64,000 bases of DNA, taken from Paenisporosarcina indica (GTDB taxonomy: Bacteria; Bacillota; Bacilli; Bacillales_A; Planococcaceae). Every line of letters begins with the position of its first letter. The first letter of the stretch is position 1. The stretch spans positions 744,001 to 808,000 of the forward strand of contig NZ_MPTA01000002.1 of assembly GCF_001939075.1 (NCBI RefSeq), given 5' to 3'. A program made the position numbers and the translations under genes. Of this stretch, positions 42,390 to 50,508 are shown piece after piece. The notes beneath the pieces are model-generated. The model saw only the letters and a program-made list of their open reading frames with translations. It had not been told where the DNA came from and made no database searches.

Positions 42390-43373
42390 TCAATCGATAT
42401 TCAAGGTAGGAATCAACTTTCCGAAAGAAGCATCCGAATCTTCCATTGCCTTCCCAAAGTCTTCACTATTTAATACAGAAATGCCTAAGCCGCTAGTTTC
42501 CATGAAGCTAATAAATTCTTCTTCCTTAGCAGCCTTCAAAAACGCATCCTCTAATTTAGTGATATAACTTTCAGGAGTACCTTTAGGAACAGTAACTCCT
42601 CTCCATGCTCCAACTTTAGCAATATCCAAACCAATGTCTGTAAGAGTTGGAACATCTGGCAATGTAGCTGCCTTTTCGGTATCTACGATTAGCAATGCTT
42701 TAAGCTTTCCTGCCTTCACATTTGCTAAAATCTCTGCAGGGCTAGCTGCCACCGCATCAACATGTCCGCCAAGAAGTGCCGTTACAGCAGGAGCAGCTCC
42801 ATCAAATGGGATATGGTTAAATTCTACGCCTGCTGCTTTTTCTATTGATGCTGCAGATAAATGCCAAATGGCACCAGGAACAGTACTCCCCATTTTAATC
42901 TTTCTTGGATTTTCTTTTGCATAAGCAAAAAATTCTTCAATCGTGTCATAAGGTGCATCGAACGGAACAGCAATCGCACCTGGGTCAAAGTTGATTTGTG
43001 CCACTGGCTCGAAATCCTGATATTTGAGTTCCGATATGCCGAGATGTCTCAATGTAGTTAACTCCACCGTCACAAATGTTGCAGTTAACCCATCATTTTT
43101 TGCCATTGACCCTTCTGTCATACCCACTGATCCACCGCCACCTGGCTTGTTCACAACACTGATAGATTGCCCCAAATGTTTTTCAGCAGCATTTGCAAGT
43201 GATCGTGCAACAGCATCAGTACCCCCACCAGCTGGATGCGGCACAATCAACGTAATTGGTTTATCAGGGTATTTTTCATTTTCTTTTTGACTTGTAGCTC
43301 CATCAGCATCTCCACATGCAGCGAGTAAAACTGATAGTACAAGTAAAAATGAGATTAGTAGATTTCTTTTCAA
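42390..43373 (-). CDS. tripartite tricarboxylate transporter receptor (TctC/Bug family) lipoprotein
   Basis: A 327-residue lipoprotein. TTG at 43373 is the probable start: GGAGGAG lies just before it, whereas the ATG at 43388 is upstream of that site. The lipobox is 'LLAAC'. The mature part has the Bug signature ('PDKPITLIVPHPAGGGTDAV', 'VNKPGGGGSVG', 'FDGAAPAVTALLGGHVDA'). Bug proteins bind carboxylates and deliver them to TctA/TctB permeases. No tctA or tctB is present in this window, so its membrane partner is elsewhere or lost. It is the first gene of the sugar-acid cluster, and likely binds that acid. Confidence 0.9.
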   Translation of the reverse strand: MKRNLLISFLLVLSVLLAACGDADGATSQKENEKYPDKPITLIVPHPAGGGTDAVARSLANAAEKHLGQSISVVNKPGGGGSVGMTEGSMAKNDGLTATFVTVELTTLRHLGISELKYQDFEPVAQINFDPGAIAVPFDAPYDTIEEFFAYAKENPRKIKMGSTVPGAIWHLSAASIEKAAGVEFNHIPFDGAAPAVTALLGGHVDAVAASPAEILANVKAGKLKALLIVDTEKAATLPDVPTLTDIGLDIAKVGAWRGVTVPKGTPESYITKLEDAFLKAAKEEEFISFMETSGLGISVLNSEDFGKAMEDSDASFGKLIPTLNID

Positions 43374-43494
43374 AAAGTTCTCCTCCATTTTCTATCAACT
43401 AGTTAGTTTTTTTATTTGAATTGCTCTTTTGAAAACGCTTTCATTTCTTCACTTTAAAAGAATTATCTAGATTAATAGCCCCCCTCAGTCTATA

Positions 43495-43536
43495 ACTCGG
43501 TTTAGTATATTAAACTGAGTTTTATTTAATAAACTC
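43495..43536. promoter_or_regulatory. double palindromic operator upstream of the sugar-acid cluster
   Basis: A 26-bp imperfect palindrome (ACTC-GTTTA...TAAAC-GAGT, 43495-43520) overlaps a second one (GAGTTT...AAACTC, 43517-43536), so three half-sites are spaced evenly. It lies 122 nt before the TctC-like gene and is a good candidate for the IclR regulator. Confidence 0.55.
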
Positions 43537-43658
43537 ATTTTTCATTATATTATCACACTTGTTTAATAATTCAAATTATTTTTAAAATTATTTTGAAATG
43601 TGTTATTAATTGCATTTTCTATGGATTTCCTGAATGACCATAACATTCTGAATAACAA

Positions 43659-43706
43659 AATAAGCGAGTCTTTCCTCGATAATTACCGAAGAAAAGCTCG
43701 CTTATT
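43659..43706. terminator. bidirectional terminator
   Basis: AATAAGCGAG / CTCGCTTATT 10-bp stem with a further internal stem, downstream of the ABC gene at 43749. The AT-rich 43540-43650 stretch holds no gene. Confidence 0.65.
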
Positions 43707-43748
43707 ATTAACGCCTTTTATATAGTAGATTAATTCTTTTTAAAAAAC

Positions 43749-44423
43749 TTATGTCTCTTCCAACCTAATTTCCCCATCCGTCATTTTATACACTTTATCG
43801 CAGTAACTAATCAGTCGCGTATCATGGGTGACGACAATCGTGGTCGTTTTTTTGCTCTTTGTTTCTCTCTGTAGCAGTTCCATTACTTCATATGCCCGGT
43901 CCGAATCGAGTGATGCCGTTGGTTCGTCAGCGAGAATGATTGATGGGTTACTGTAAAGAGCTTTTGCAATGGCAACTCTTTGACGTTCCCCACCTGATAG
44001 ATCTGCTGGGTATTTGTCGAGAAGGTCGCTGATGCCCAGTCCTTCATATAGTTGAGTTAGTTCCTCTTTTGTCATATTGTCCTTTTTTACTTGATCGAGG
44101 AGCTTCATTTGATTACGAACTGTCAGAAATGGGACAAGATTGGATGCCTGTAGAATAAAGCCGATTTCTTGCAACCTGATCTTAGATCGTTTTTTCTCGC
44201 TAAGTTCTGTTATATTTTGATTGTTGATGATGACTTCCCCACCAGTCGGGGTTTGTAGACCACCCGCAATTGTCAGGAATGTACTCTTACCTGATCCAGA
44301 GGGGCCAATGACCGCAATCAATTCTCCTTTTTCCGCTTGAAAATGTGTTTCTTTCAGTGCATCCACTTTTTTATGACCTGTGCCAAACGATTTTGTGACT
44401 TGATTTAATTCCAAAATGGCCAT
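43749..44423 (-). CDS. ABC transporter ATPase (HrtA/LolD-like)
   Basis: A 224-residue stand-alone ATPase with Walker A 'GPSGSGKST', Q-loop 'GFILQASNL', signature 'LSGGERQR', Walker B 'IILADEPTASLD' and 'VTHD'. The MacB/LolD type ('EKKRSKIRLQEIGF') pairs with FtsX-like permeases. The size and the partner resemble HrtA of the haem-exporting HrtAB system, though bacitracin- or lipid-type substrates are equally possible. GGGGGG precedes the ATG and the permease gene ends 3 nt upstream. Confidence 0.9.
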   Translation of the reverse strand: MAILELNQVTKSFGTGHKKVDALKETHFQAEKGELIAVIGPSGSGKSTFLTIAGGLQTPTGGEVIINNQNITELSEKKRSKIRLQEIGFILQASNLVPFLTVRNQMKLLDQVKKDNMTKEELTQLYEGLGISDLLDKYPADLSGGERQRVAIAKALYSNPSIILADEPTASLDSDRAYEVMELLQRETKSKKTTTIVVTHDTRLISYCDKVYKMTDGEIRLEET

Positions 44424-44426
44424 GAC

Positions 44427-45494
44427 TTACCCCCCAATCGCTTTCAACGGATCGATTTTAACTATTGTCCAAACAGAGAATACAGCACCCATTATTGCCA
44501 CCGCAATCAAGATCAGCCCATACATCACCATCGTAGCAATATCAAAGGATACCGGAACCGCTCCAGGAAGAAATGCTCCAGTGATGAGTGCCAGTGCAAA
44601 TCCTACTGCCACCCCAATGACTGCCAAAATGAAGGTCTGTGCAATAACAGAGCGGGACAAGTATCCGTTCGAGACTCCCTGTGCCTTCATCACACCAAAC
44701 AAACTAATTTTCTGTACGGTTAAGACGTACAGGAAGATAGCAACGATGACGGATGAAATGACAAACAAGAAGTAAATCATAAACGATAACGTCAAACTTT
44801 GTTCGGTATATCCCGGTAAGTTCGTTATAAACGTTTCAATTTCCACAACTTCGAGATCTTCATTGTCCGTAACGTTTGATAGATCATCGACGCGGAGCAC
44901 AATGCCGTTAATCTGATCGCCTTTTGTCTCTGCCGCTTCTCCAAATTTGACGCGTTGGAAAGTGGATAAGTCGCCGTATAGAACTGGAGCTGCATTAAAA
45001 CGAGCGTCCTCCGTAAATCCAACAATTGTTAACTTCTCTTCTGTAGAAGACAGGTCGAGTGTATCCCCAATTTCAAAGCCATCTTCTAGTAGTGCATCAC
45101 TCGCAATAACTTCATTATTTTTTGAAAAGGCTTCCCCTTGTGACACATCAGGCATAATGAATTCATCTTTTTCAATACCAAAAATGGCAACATTGGCTTT
45201 CTTTCCACCGTTTGTGGCAATGGCATTGAACTGTCCAATGACTGCCGTATCTTCCGCTTCAATATCGTCAATGTCATCGAGCGTCATGGACGATTGAGGC
45301 AGGCTTTTATCTGATTCCTCGGTCACTACAATCGCTGTCGCTTCCCATTTGTCCACCGCTTCACGGTTCAAGTTTTCAAGCCCGCTTGCAAGACCAGATA
45401 GGAAGAACACTAAATACGAAACCAACATCAAGACGCCTGTAATTAAGATAAAGCGCAGTTTATTCTTTTTAATTTCATTCCACGCTAAAAACAT
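44427..45494 (-). CDS. FtsX-like ABC permease (HrtB-like)
   Basis: A 355-residue permease. ATG at 45494 is used since the protein then opens 'MFLAWNEIKKNKLRFILI', the normal start of this class; the longer frame to 45530 adds an unrelated extension. One N-terminal helix is followed by a large extracytoplasmic domain (about 45-225) and three C-terminal helices with the FtsX pattern ('VMKAQGVSNGYLSRSVIAQT', ending 'DPLKAIGG'). A single FtsX unit of this size with an N-terminal 'NEIKKNK' resembles HrtB. No haem-sensor two-component genes are adjacent. Confidence 0.87.
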   Translation of the reverse strand: MFLAWNEIKKNKLRFILITGVLMLVSYLVFFLSGLASGLENLNREAVDKWEATAIVVTEESDKSLPQSSMTLDDIDDIEAEDTAVIGQFNAIATNGGKKANVAIFGIEKDEFIMPDVSQGEAFSKNNEVIASDALLEDGFEIGDTLDLSSTEEKLTIVGFTEDARFNAAPVLYGDLSTFQRVKFGEAAETKGDQINGIVLRVDDLSNVTDNEDLEVVEIETFITNLPGYTEQSLTLSFMIYFLFVISSVIVAIFLYVLTVQKISLFGVMKAQGVSNGYLSRSVIAQTFILAVIGVAVGFALALITGAFLPGAVPVSFDIATMVMYGLILIAVAIMGAVFSVWTIVKIDPLKAIGG

Positions 45495-45617
45495 GTGATT
45501 CACTTCCCACCCTGTAATTTCACGTAACAATCCACAAAAATCTTTCTATGTTAACCACTCTGTTATTATCGTACATTTTCGCTAGTCGCACGTTCCGCAT
45601 GAATTCACGCTCCTGGG

Positions 45618-45689
45618 GCATGCTCCTGCGCAAGCTCGTCGCAAAATAGATGTGCATGCTCCTGCGCAAACTCGTCGCAGAAAAGCTGT
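45618..45689. repeat. two tandem 36-bp repeats
   Basis: GCATGCTCCTGCGCAA...CTCGTCGCA...TGT is repeated at 45618 and 45654 with few changes, and a third copy begins. The CTCGTCGC/GCGACGA core recurs in the repeat blocks at 47.4 and 48.8 kb. The 45495-45928 region holds no gene. Confidence 0.8.
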
Positions 45690-45928
45690 GCAAGGCTCAA
45701 ATGTACTCTCTTGTTTTTCCATTCAAGATCAACAGCGTTTAACATAGCCAAATATAAAAATAGGCTTACATCTTATTATGTTCAAACGTGTACCCAAATA
45801 CAAATATGATGTCATTCAAAATGTATCTGTCCATTCCCTCATCATAAAAGTGTGTCCAGTATCGGGCAAAAAGGATGAATACGGTACAATTTTGTGTCAT
45901 TATTGCTCCACAGTGAATTCCACTTCTA

Positions 45929-46429
45929 TCATCCTCGTTCTTTCCTCGCTTTCACTTCGGCTAATGTATAGAGTTCTAGCAAATCCTGTTCTGAGAGTTT
46001 GGGTAAAAGTTCCCTAATTTCTTGCATGTACTGCTGTTTCTTTGTTTTCCCGGGAAATAAATCTTCCATGCAAAGGTCATCTTGAGAAGATGTTCCATTC
46101 AAGATGTCTTCCCATTCTTGCTCTGTTTGTGCGGCAGCTTTCACCGCTCCAACTAAATAATCCGTGATGTCTTCAAGTGTAGGCTCTTTTTCATCCTCCC
46201 AACTATTCATATTCTGGGGAGTTGACTTTAATAATAAATCTGTTGAAATATTAAATCGCTCACTTATTTTGACAACCCAGTTGGCAGAAAGCACACTGTT
46301 ACCATTTTCCCAGCTTTTAATTTGACTTGCGGATGTTCCGATATCTCGACCAAGAGCCAACATAGACAAGCCGTGTTGCTGCCGTAAATATTTCAATTGT
46401 TGTCCAAACTTTTGTGTATTGAATTCCAT
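45929..46429 (-). CDS. XRE-family helix-turn-helix regulator
   Basis: A 166-residue protein with an N-terminal HTH ('LKYLRQQHGLSMLALGRDIG' followed by 'TSASQIKSWENGNSVLS') and a C-terminal acidic helical domain ending in a possible dimerisation helix 'LSEQDLLELYTLAEVKARK'. It is probably a repressor; the target is unknown. AGAGGTGATGG precedes the ATG. It is divergent from the CPBP protease gene with 91 nt between them, so it may control that gene. Confidence 0.88.
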   Translation of the reverse strand: MEFNTQKFGQQLKYLRQQHGLSMLALGRDIGTSASQIKSWENGNSVLSANWVVKISERFNISTDLLLKSTPQNMNSWEDEKEPTLEDITDYLVGAVKAAAQTEQEWEDILNGTSSQDDLCMEDLFPGKTKKQQYMQEIRELLPKLSEQDLLELYTLAEVKARKERG

Positions 46430-46520
46430 AAACCATCACCTCTTAATTTTTTCTTATTAGTAAAAAGCGAAACCGTATCTTCTTAAATTACGTATAGCTT
46501 ACTAGATAGGGGGTAAGTGG

Positions 46521-47321
46521 ATGTTTGAAGAAATGAAGATAAGGCATTTATTGGGGTTTACCCTCTTAGTAAGTATTGTAACAATAACTTTCCTAGTTTT
46601 ACTTTCAGCAAGTGAGCCTATAGTCGACATCACATTGCAGCTCATTATTTACGTAATTGTGCCAGTCTTATTTTTCAGGTACCATTTTAAGAAACAACAG
46701 ATGTCCGTTAAGGATGTCGTCTTTGTAAAAGATGTAAAACGTTTGATACCTTCAATACTTGGACTGGTTGTATTGTCTATTGCGTTTTCACTGAGTGTAT
46801 TTTGGTTCCAATTGTTTGCATTGATGCCGTTTGCTCCTGGTCTTGTCGACTTTTTCTTAGAGGCATTGCCAATGCCAGAAAATCCGTGGTATTTAGCCTT
46901 TACCATTATCTCAATCGCGATTATTGCCCCGATTGCAGAGGAATTTATTTTCCGTGGTGTGTTGTTAAAACGCATGATAGCAAAAACGTCCATGTGGACT
47001 GGAATCGTCATTTCAAGTGTACTGTTCGGAATTTTACATGCCGATATTATTGGAGCTTTCATATTTGGCGTCGTCGCTTCCCTTCTGTATATTAAAACCA
47101 ATAATTTATTCGTTCCGATCTTATTGCATTTGTTCAATAATTCAATAGCCATGATTTGGACATTTATAGCTCCTACTTGGCCATCGTGGGCAGTCATGGA
47201 AAACAGTGATATTTATACTGAAGCACTTCCGAATACAATTGTTTTAGTCATTAGCTCTATTTTGATGGGAAGGGTTGTACTACGATTAGCTCGGGGAGTT
47301 AAAGAAAAACAGGTAATATGA
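46521..47321 (+). CDS. CPBP family intramembrane metalloprotease
   Basis: A 266-residue protein with about eight hydrophobic helices. CPBP motifs are present: 'PIAEEFIFRGVLL' (EExxxR), 'GILHA' with the second-motif His, and 'HLFNNSIAM' for the third. These membrane proteases (Rce1/CAAX-like) process or protect against small peptides such as bacteriocins in Firmicutes. Two candidate starts exist; the ATG at 46521 has GGGGGTAAG upstream. It diverges from an XRE regulator gene. Confidence 0.9.
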   Translation: MFEEMKIRHLLGFTLLVSIVTITFLVLLSASEPIVDITLQLIIYVIVPVLFFRYHFKKQQMSVKDVVFVKDVKRLIPSILGLVVLSIAFSLSVFWFQLFALMPFAPGLVDFFLEALPMPENPWYLAFTIISIAIIAPIAEEFIFRGVLLKRMIAKTSMWTGIVISSVLFGILHADIIGAFIFGVVASLLYIKTNNLFVPILLHLFNNSIAMIWTFIAPTWPSWAVMENSDIYTEALPNTIVLVISSILMGRVVLRLARGVKEKQVI

Positions 47322-47364
47322 GGCTAGTCAAAGGGGCCCGTTGACTTTTTAACACTTTATAGAT

Positions 47365-47560
47365 TGTAGTGGAAGGCGGCGACTCCTGCGGGTTTAGCGG
47401 GACAGGTGAGACCCCGCAGGAAACGAGTTGTGCAAATGAATCTTGCACAACTCGTTTGCGACGAAGCTAGCGCAGCGATGCAGGAGCACATGTTTTTAAG
47501 CGACGAGGAGGCTCACCGTCCGCCTGTTTCTGCATCGCTACGCTAGCTTCGAAACATGAA
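47365..47560. repeat. GC-rich dispersed repeat with 22-bp inverted arms
   Basis: CGAAGCTAGCG...GCAG at 47462-47483 pairs with its near-perfect complement at 47530-47551 (one mismatch). Upstream of it 'GGAAGGCGGCGACTCCTGCGG' type sequence resembles a known intergenic repeat of bacilli. Related sequence occurs at 48821-48945, so two copies flank the 47678 gene. Confidence 0.75.
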
Positions 47561-47617
47561 AGTACGTTGGAACGGAAATCTTCATATTCATATAACGGAG
47601 AAATATTAATATGAAAA

Positions 47618-47665
47618 GAGCTGCCCTAAAAGTCATTTTCTATGACTTTTGGGACAGCCTCTTTG
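47618..47665. terminator. bidirectional terminator
   Basis: A long stem, GAGCTG-CCC-AAAAGTCA / TGACTTTT-GGG-CAGCCTC, with T-rich ends on both sides, just beyond the 47678 gene's stop. Confidence 0.75.
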
Positions 47666-47677
47666 TCTTTGTAATAT

Positions 47678-48667
47678 TCACTTTCCGCTTTCCGCACTCG
47701 TATTATTCAAGAATTTTTCTCCAATTTTGGTGATGGTGGTTCCCCCTCGACCTTGGCGAGCAAGAAGCAATCCCAATTCTTGTAGCACTTCCAGCCGAAT
47801 ACGTACTTGCTGTTCAGAGAGATAAAATCCATTAGACTCCAGCATTTGTTTCAGTTTTAGTCTGCCAAAAGAATTAAATTGCTTTTTTCCATCTTCGAAG
47901 AGTTCTAGAATTTTAATGCTTTCTTCCAAGAATCCATGTTCTTCAATTTTAGCGGTAATTTTGTTGATTCTCTCGTCTGTTAGTAAATCGTCGATTTTCA
48001 ACGGTGTGTTCATGGAATGATTCGTCTCTACTTGGTTGCTAATTTCTAGAGCTTGTCCAACCCTATCATCCACAACCTCTATTGCCAAGGAAACTTGCGA
48101 TTTCATAAAGCGATTGATCAAATGTTGTTTATCATAGTTTTCATCAATTAATATCGATAGCTCCAAAAACGTTTGATAGTCCAATAGCCTAGGTCCGATG
48201 TCTATGACGTTTGTAAGGTGTTGCGGCACTAACTGCATCTCACCGGGAGTTACAATAAAGTCGATTGCGTCTGGTATTGGAGTTACTCCATCATCCACAA
48301 AATAGGTGTGCTCGAAATAGATATTTTCAAGAGAAAATGCAGTTTCTTTTGAGTGTTCAATTGTATCATTGACTACCAATATCTTTTGACCATCTGGAAG
48401 GCTGATTAGTTCTTTTGTATTTACGATGTTAATTTCTCGTTTGGCGATAATGATGGGGCAGGATGCAGGAACAAAAGGACGTGTAATCCCGATTAAAATT
48501 CCTTTGGATAAAATCACGATGTCGCCAGGGGATATGATATTCATCTGTAAGTTTTTAATTGTTAAAGAAGAAATCTCTATTCTGTCCCCCAAGACCTCGA
48601 TCAACTGTCTAGATATGATATTTAAATACGATTCTTGTATGGATAAAACATGAACTTTTCGTTTCAT
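47678..48667 (-). CDS. transcriptional regulator with sigma-54-activator-like sensory domain but no AAA+ domain
   Basis: A 329-residue protein. Residues 1-165 resemble the N-terminal sensory region of certain Firmicutes sigma-54 activators (periodic beta/alpha pattern, 'IVTPGEMQLVPQHLTNVIDI' then 'GPRLLDYQTFLELS'). The central AAA+ ATPase (GAFTGA loop, Walker motifs) is absent; instead a helical linker leads to a C-terminal winged helix (about 245-329, 'FGRLKLKQML' and 'LSEQQVRIRLEVLQELGLLL'). It probably acts as an ordinary DNA-binding regulator. It diverges from pepV and lies near a peptide importer. Confidence 0.55.
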   Translation of the reverse strand: MKRKVHVLSIQESYLNIISRQLIEVLGDRIEISSLTIKNLQMNIISPGDIVILSKGILIGITRPFVPASCPIIIAKREINIVNTKELISLPDGQKILVVNDTIEHSKETAFSLENIYFEHTYFVDDGVTPIPDAIDFIVTPGEMQLVPQHLTNVIDIGPRLLDYQTFLELSILIDENYDKQHLINRFMKSQVSLAIEVVDDRVGQALEISNQVETNHSMNTPLKIDDLLTDERINKITAKIEEHGFLEESIKILELFEDGKKQFNSFGRLKLKQMLESNGFYLSEQQVRIRLEVLQELGLLLARQGRGGTTITKIGEKFLNNTSAESGK

Positions 48668-48820
48668 TGTATTAACCTCATTTAACGGCTTTTAGATTTT
48701 TGATTACGTTTCTAGTTTTGGTGCGTTTACCTTCTTTATGTGCATTTGCGCTCTTTCATTTTCTTTCCAAATCATGTGCTTTCTTTATAGAAATGGAGCA
48801 AAACTGGGGAGTAAAAACCT

Positions 48821-48945
48821 GCTCCTGCATCGCTACGCTGCTTCGTCGCAAAGACATTGACCGAAATGCTTTCGGCCAACGTCTTTCCTGCGGGATAGCG
48901 AGGCTCGGCGCTCGTCCGCGGAAAGCGCAGCAGTTTTGCGGAATA
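48821..48945. repeat. GC-rich dispersed repeat, second copy
   Basis: Contains 'CTGCATCGCTACGCTGCTTC' and 'CGAAAGCATTTCGGTC'-type pairing sequence, then 'CCTGCGGGATAGCGAGGCTC'. The first part matches the right arm of the 47365-47560 repeat. The remaining 48668-48820 and 48946-49020 sequence holds no gene. Confidence 0.7.
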
Positions 48946-49045
48946 TTATAGGGATTCTACCATTAGTCCGCTCTATTAATGTTACAATTATCATATAATT
49001 CTTTCTTCTTTTTGGAAAGTAAACTATTTGATTGGAGAGATACAT

Positions 49046-50440
49046 ATGCAAGCTTCACATAGTGACTTTATAAAAGATTTATCTGGATTATTAGCAATCC
49101 CGAGCCTTAAAGATATCACAGAAGCAACGGAAATTTCACCTTTTGGTCACGCAGTCAACGACGCATTATTATATATGCTGGACCTTGGTGAGAAAGCTGG
49201 TTTCCGCACTGTAAATCATGATGGTTATTATGGTTACATAGAATATGGACCTCCAGATGCAGAAGACTATATTGCCGTGCTTTGCCATGTGGACGTTGTT
49301 CCCGCTACCGGCACATGGACAAGCGATCCGTTCACTCCTACAGTAGTAGACGGCAAAATTGTAGCCCGCGGAGCAATTGACGATAAAGGTCCAACCATGG
49401 CTGCATTCTATGCTCTGAAACAATTGAAAGAAAATGAACCAGCTCCTACGCATCGCGTTCGTCTAATCATTGGCACAGATGAAGAGAGCGGAATGAAATG
49501 TATGCAGAAATATGTTGAAACCGAGCCCCCTGCACTTTTTGGATTTGCACCTGATGCAAGATTCCCAATCATTCACGCTGAAAAAGGACAAATTAACATT
49601 ACATTGAAACTGGATGATGTTCATGATTCTTCTTCAGACTTTACGTTGCTCTCATTTGTCTCCGGAGAACGAGGAAATATGGTTCCCGATCACTGTAAAT
49701 GTACATTCAAAGGCAGTAATATGGACAAATGGATGGCTGTCATTGAAAAAGAGGCAAGAGAAAAATCGTTTCCTTTTTCGTTGGTCAATACAGATGAGAT
49801 TTTGACGTTGACCGTCAGCGGGAAATCTGCTCACGGAGCAGATCCCGCACAAGGGGAGAATGCTGCCTATTTAGCGGCAAGTCTACTCGATAAGCTCCCG
49901 CTTACAGGCAGTCAATTGGCTTACGTTCGTTTTATCACATCTGTCCTTCAAAACAATCATTACGGTGAGCAACTAGCTATCGAGCATTCCGATGAAATTA
50001 CAGGTCCTTTAACTGTCAATGCAGGGATCTTTAACTTCAAGGCCCTTGAAGGCGGACAAATATCGTTGAATATCCGTTGTCCTGTTACCACTCCATACGA
50101 AGCAACCAAGAACAATATTGAGAAGGTTGCTTTAGCTCATGGCTTTACCATTGACGCCATCAGAGAACGCAATCCTCATTATGTAAGTGGAGACCATCCG
50201 GGTGTACAAGCCCTGGTTCAATCCTATGAGGAAGAAACCGGACTGGAAGGAACACTACTTTCTACTGGAGGTGCTACATATGCCCGCTATTTGGACAGTG
50301 GTGTTGCATTTGGCGCAGTCTTTCCTAACAAAGTGATGACAGCTCACCAAATTGATGAGTTTGCCGAACTGGAAGACTTATATAAAGCCATCGATATTTA
50401 TCAAAGTGCCCTATCAAAACTGGTGCATTTAGAAAAATAA
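49046..50440 (+). CDS. pepV: dipeptidase PepV (M20)
   Basis: A 464-residue cytosolic zinc dipeptidase. The ATG at 49046 is chosen because TTGGAGAG lies 6 nt upstream; the longer frame to 49028 crosses that site. Active-site residues: 'CHVDVVPATG' (His81, Asp83), 'GAIDDKGP' (Asp113), 'GTDEESG' (Glu146, Glu147), 'APDA' (Asp170) and 'MTAHQIDE' near the end. PepV hydrolyses dipeptides and some D-amino-acid peptides. It lies next to an oligopeptide importer on the opposite strand, consistent with peptide use, and diverges from the 47678 regulator. Confidence 0.93.
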   Translation: MQASHSDFIKDLSGLLAIPSLKDITEATEISPFGHAVNDALLYMLDLGEKAGFRTVNHDGYYGYIEYGPPDAEDYIAVLCHVDVVPATGTWTSDPFTPTVVDGKIVARGAIDDKGPTMAAFYALKQLKENEPAPTHRVRLIIGTDEESGMKCMQKYVETEPPALFGFAPDARFPIIHAEKGQINITLKLDDVHDSSSDFTLLSFVSGERGNMVPDHCKCTFKGSNMDKWMAVIEKEAREKSFPFSLVNTDEILTLTVSGKSAHGADPAQGENAAYLAASLLDKLPLTGSQLAYVRFITSVLQNNHYGEQLAIEHSDEITGPLTVNAGIFNFKALEGGQISLNIRCPVTTPYEATKNNIEKVALAHGFTIDAIRERNPHYVSGDHPGVQALVQSYEEETGLEGTLLSTGGATYARYLDSGVAFGAVFPNKVMTAHQIDEFAELEDLYKAIDIYQSALSKLVHLEK

Positions 50441-50467
50441 CCGTCATTAACAGGACTTAAGAAAAGA

Positions 50468-50501
50468 CAACCCACCGAATGATGATTTGGTGGGTGTTTT
50501 T
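50468..50501. terminator. terminator between pepV and the importer operon
   Basis: ACCCACC / GGTGGGT stem followed by GTTTTTA, between convergent genes. Confidence 0.8.
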
Positions 50502-50508
50502 ATGTCGT

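Noticed and set aside
46649-47197. Antisense 182-codon frame in the CPBP gene
   Set aside because: Opposite strand of a clear CPBP protease with conserved motifs; composition is not protein-like.
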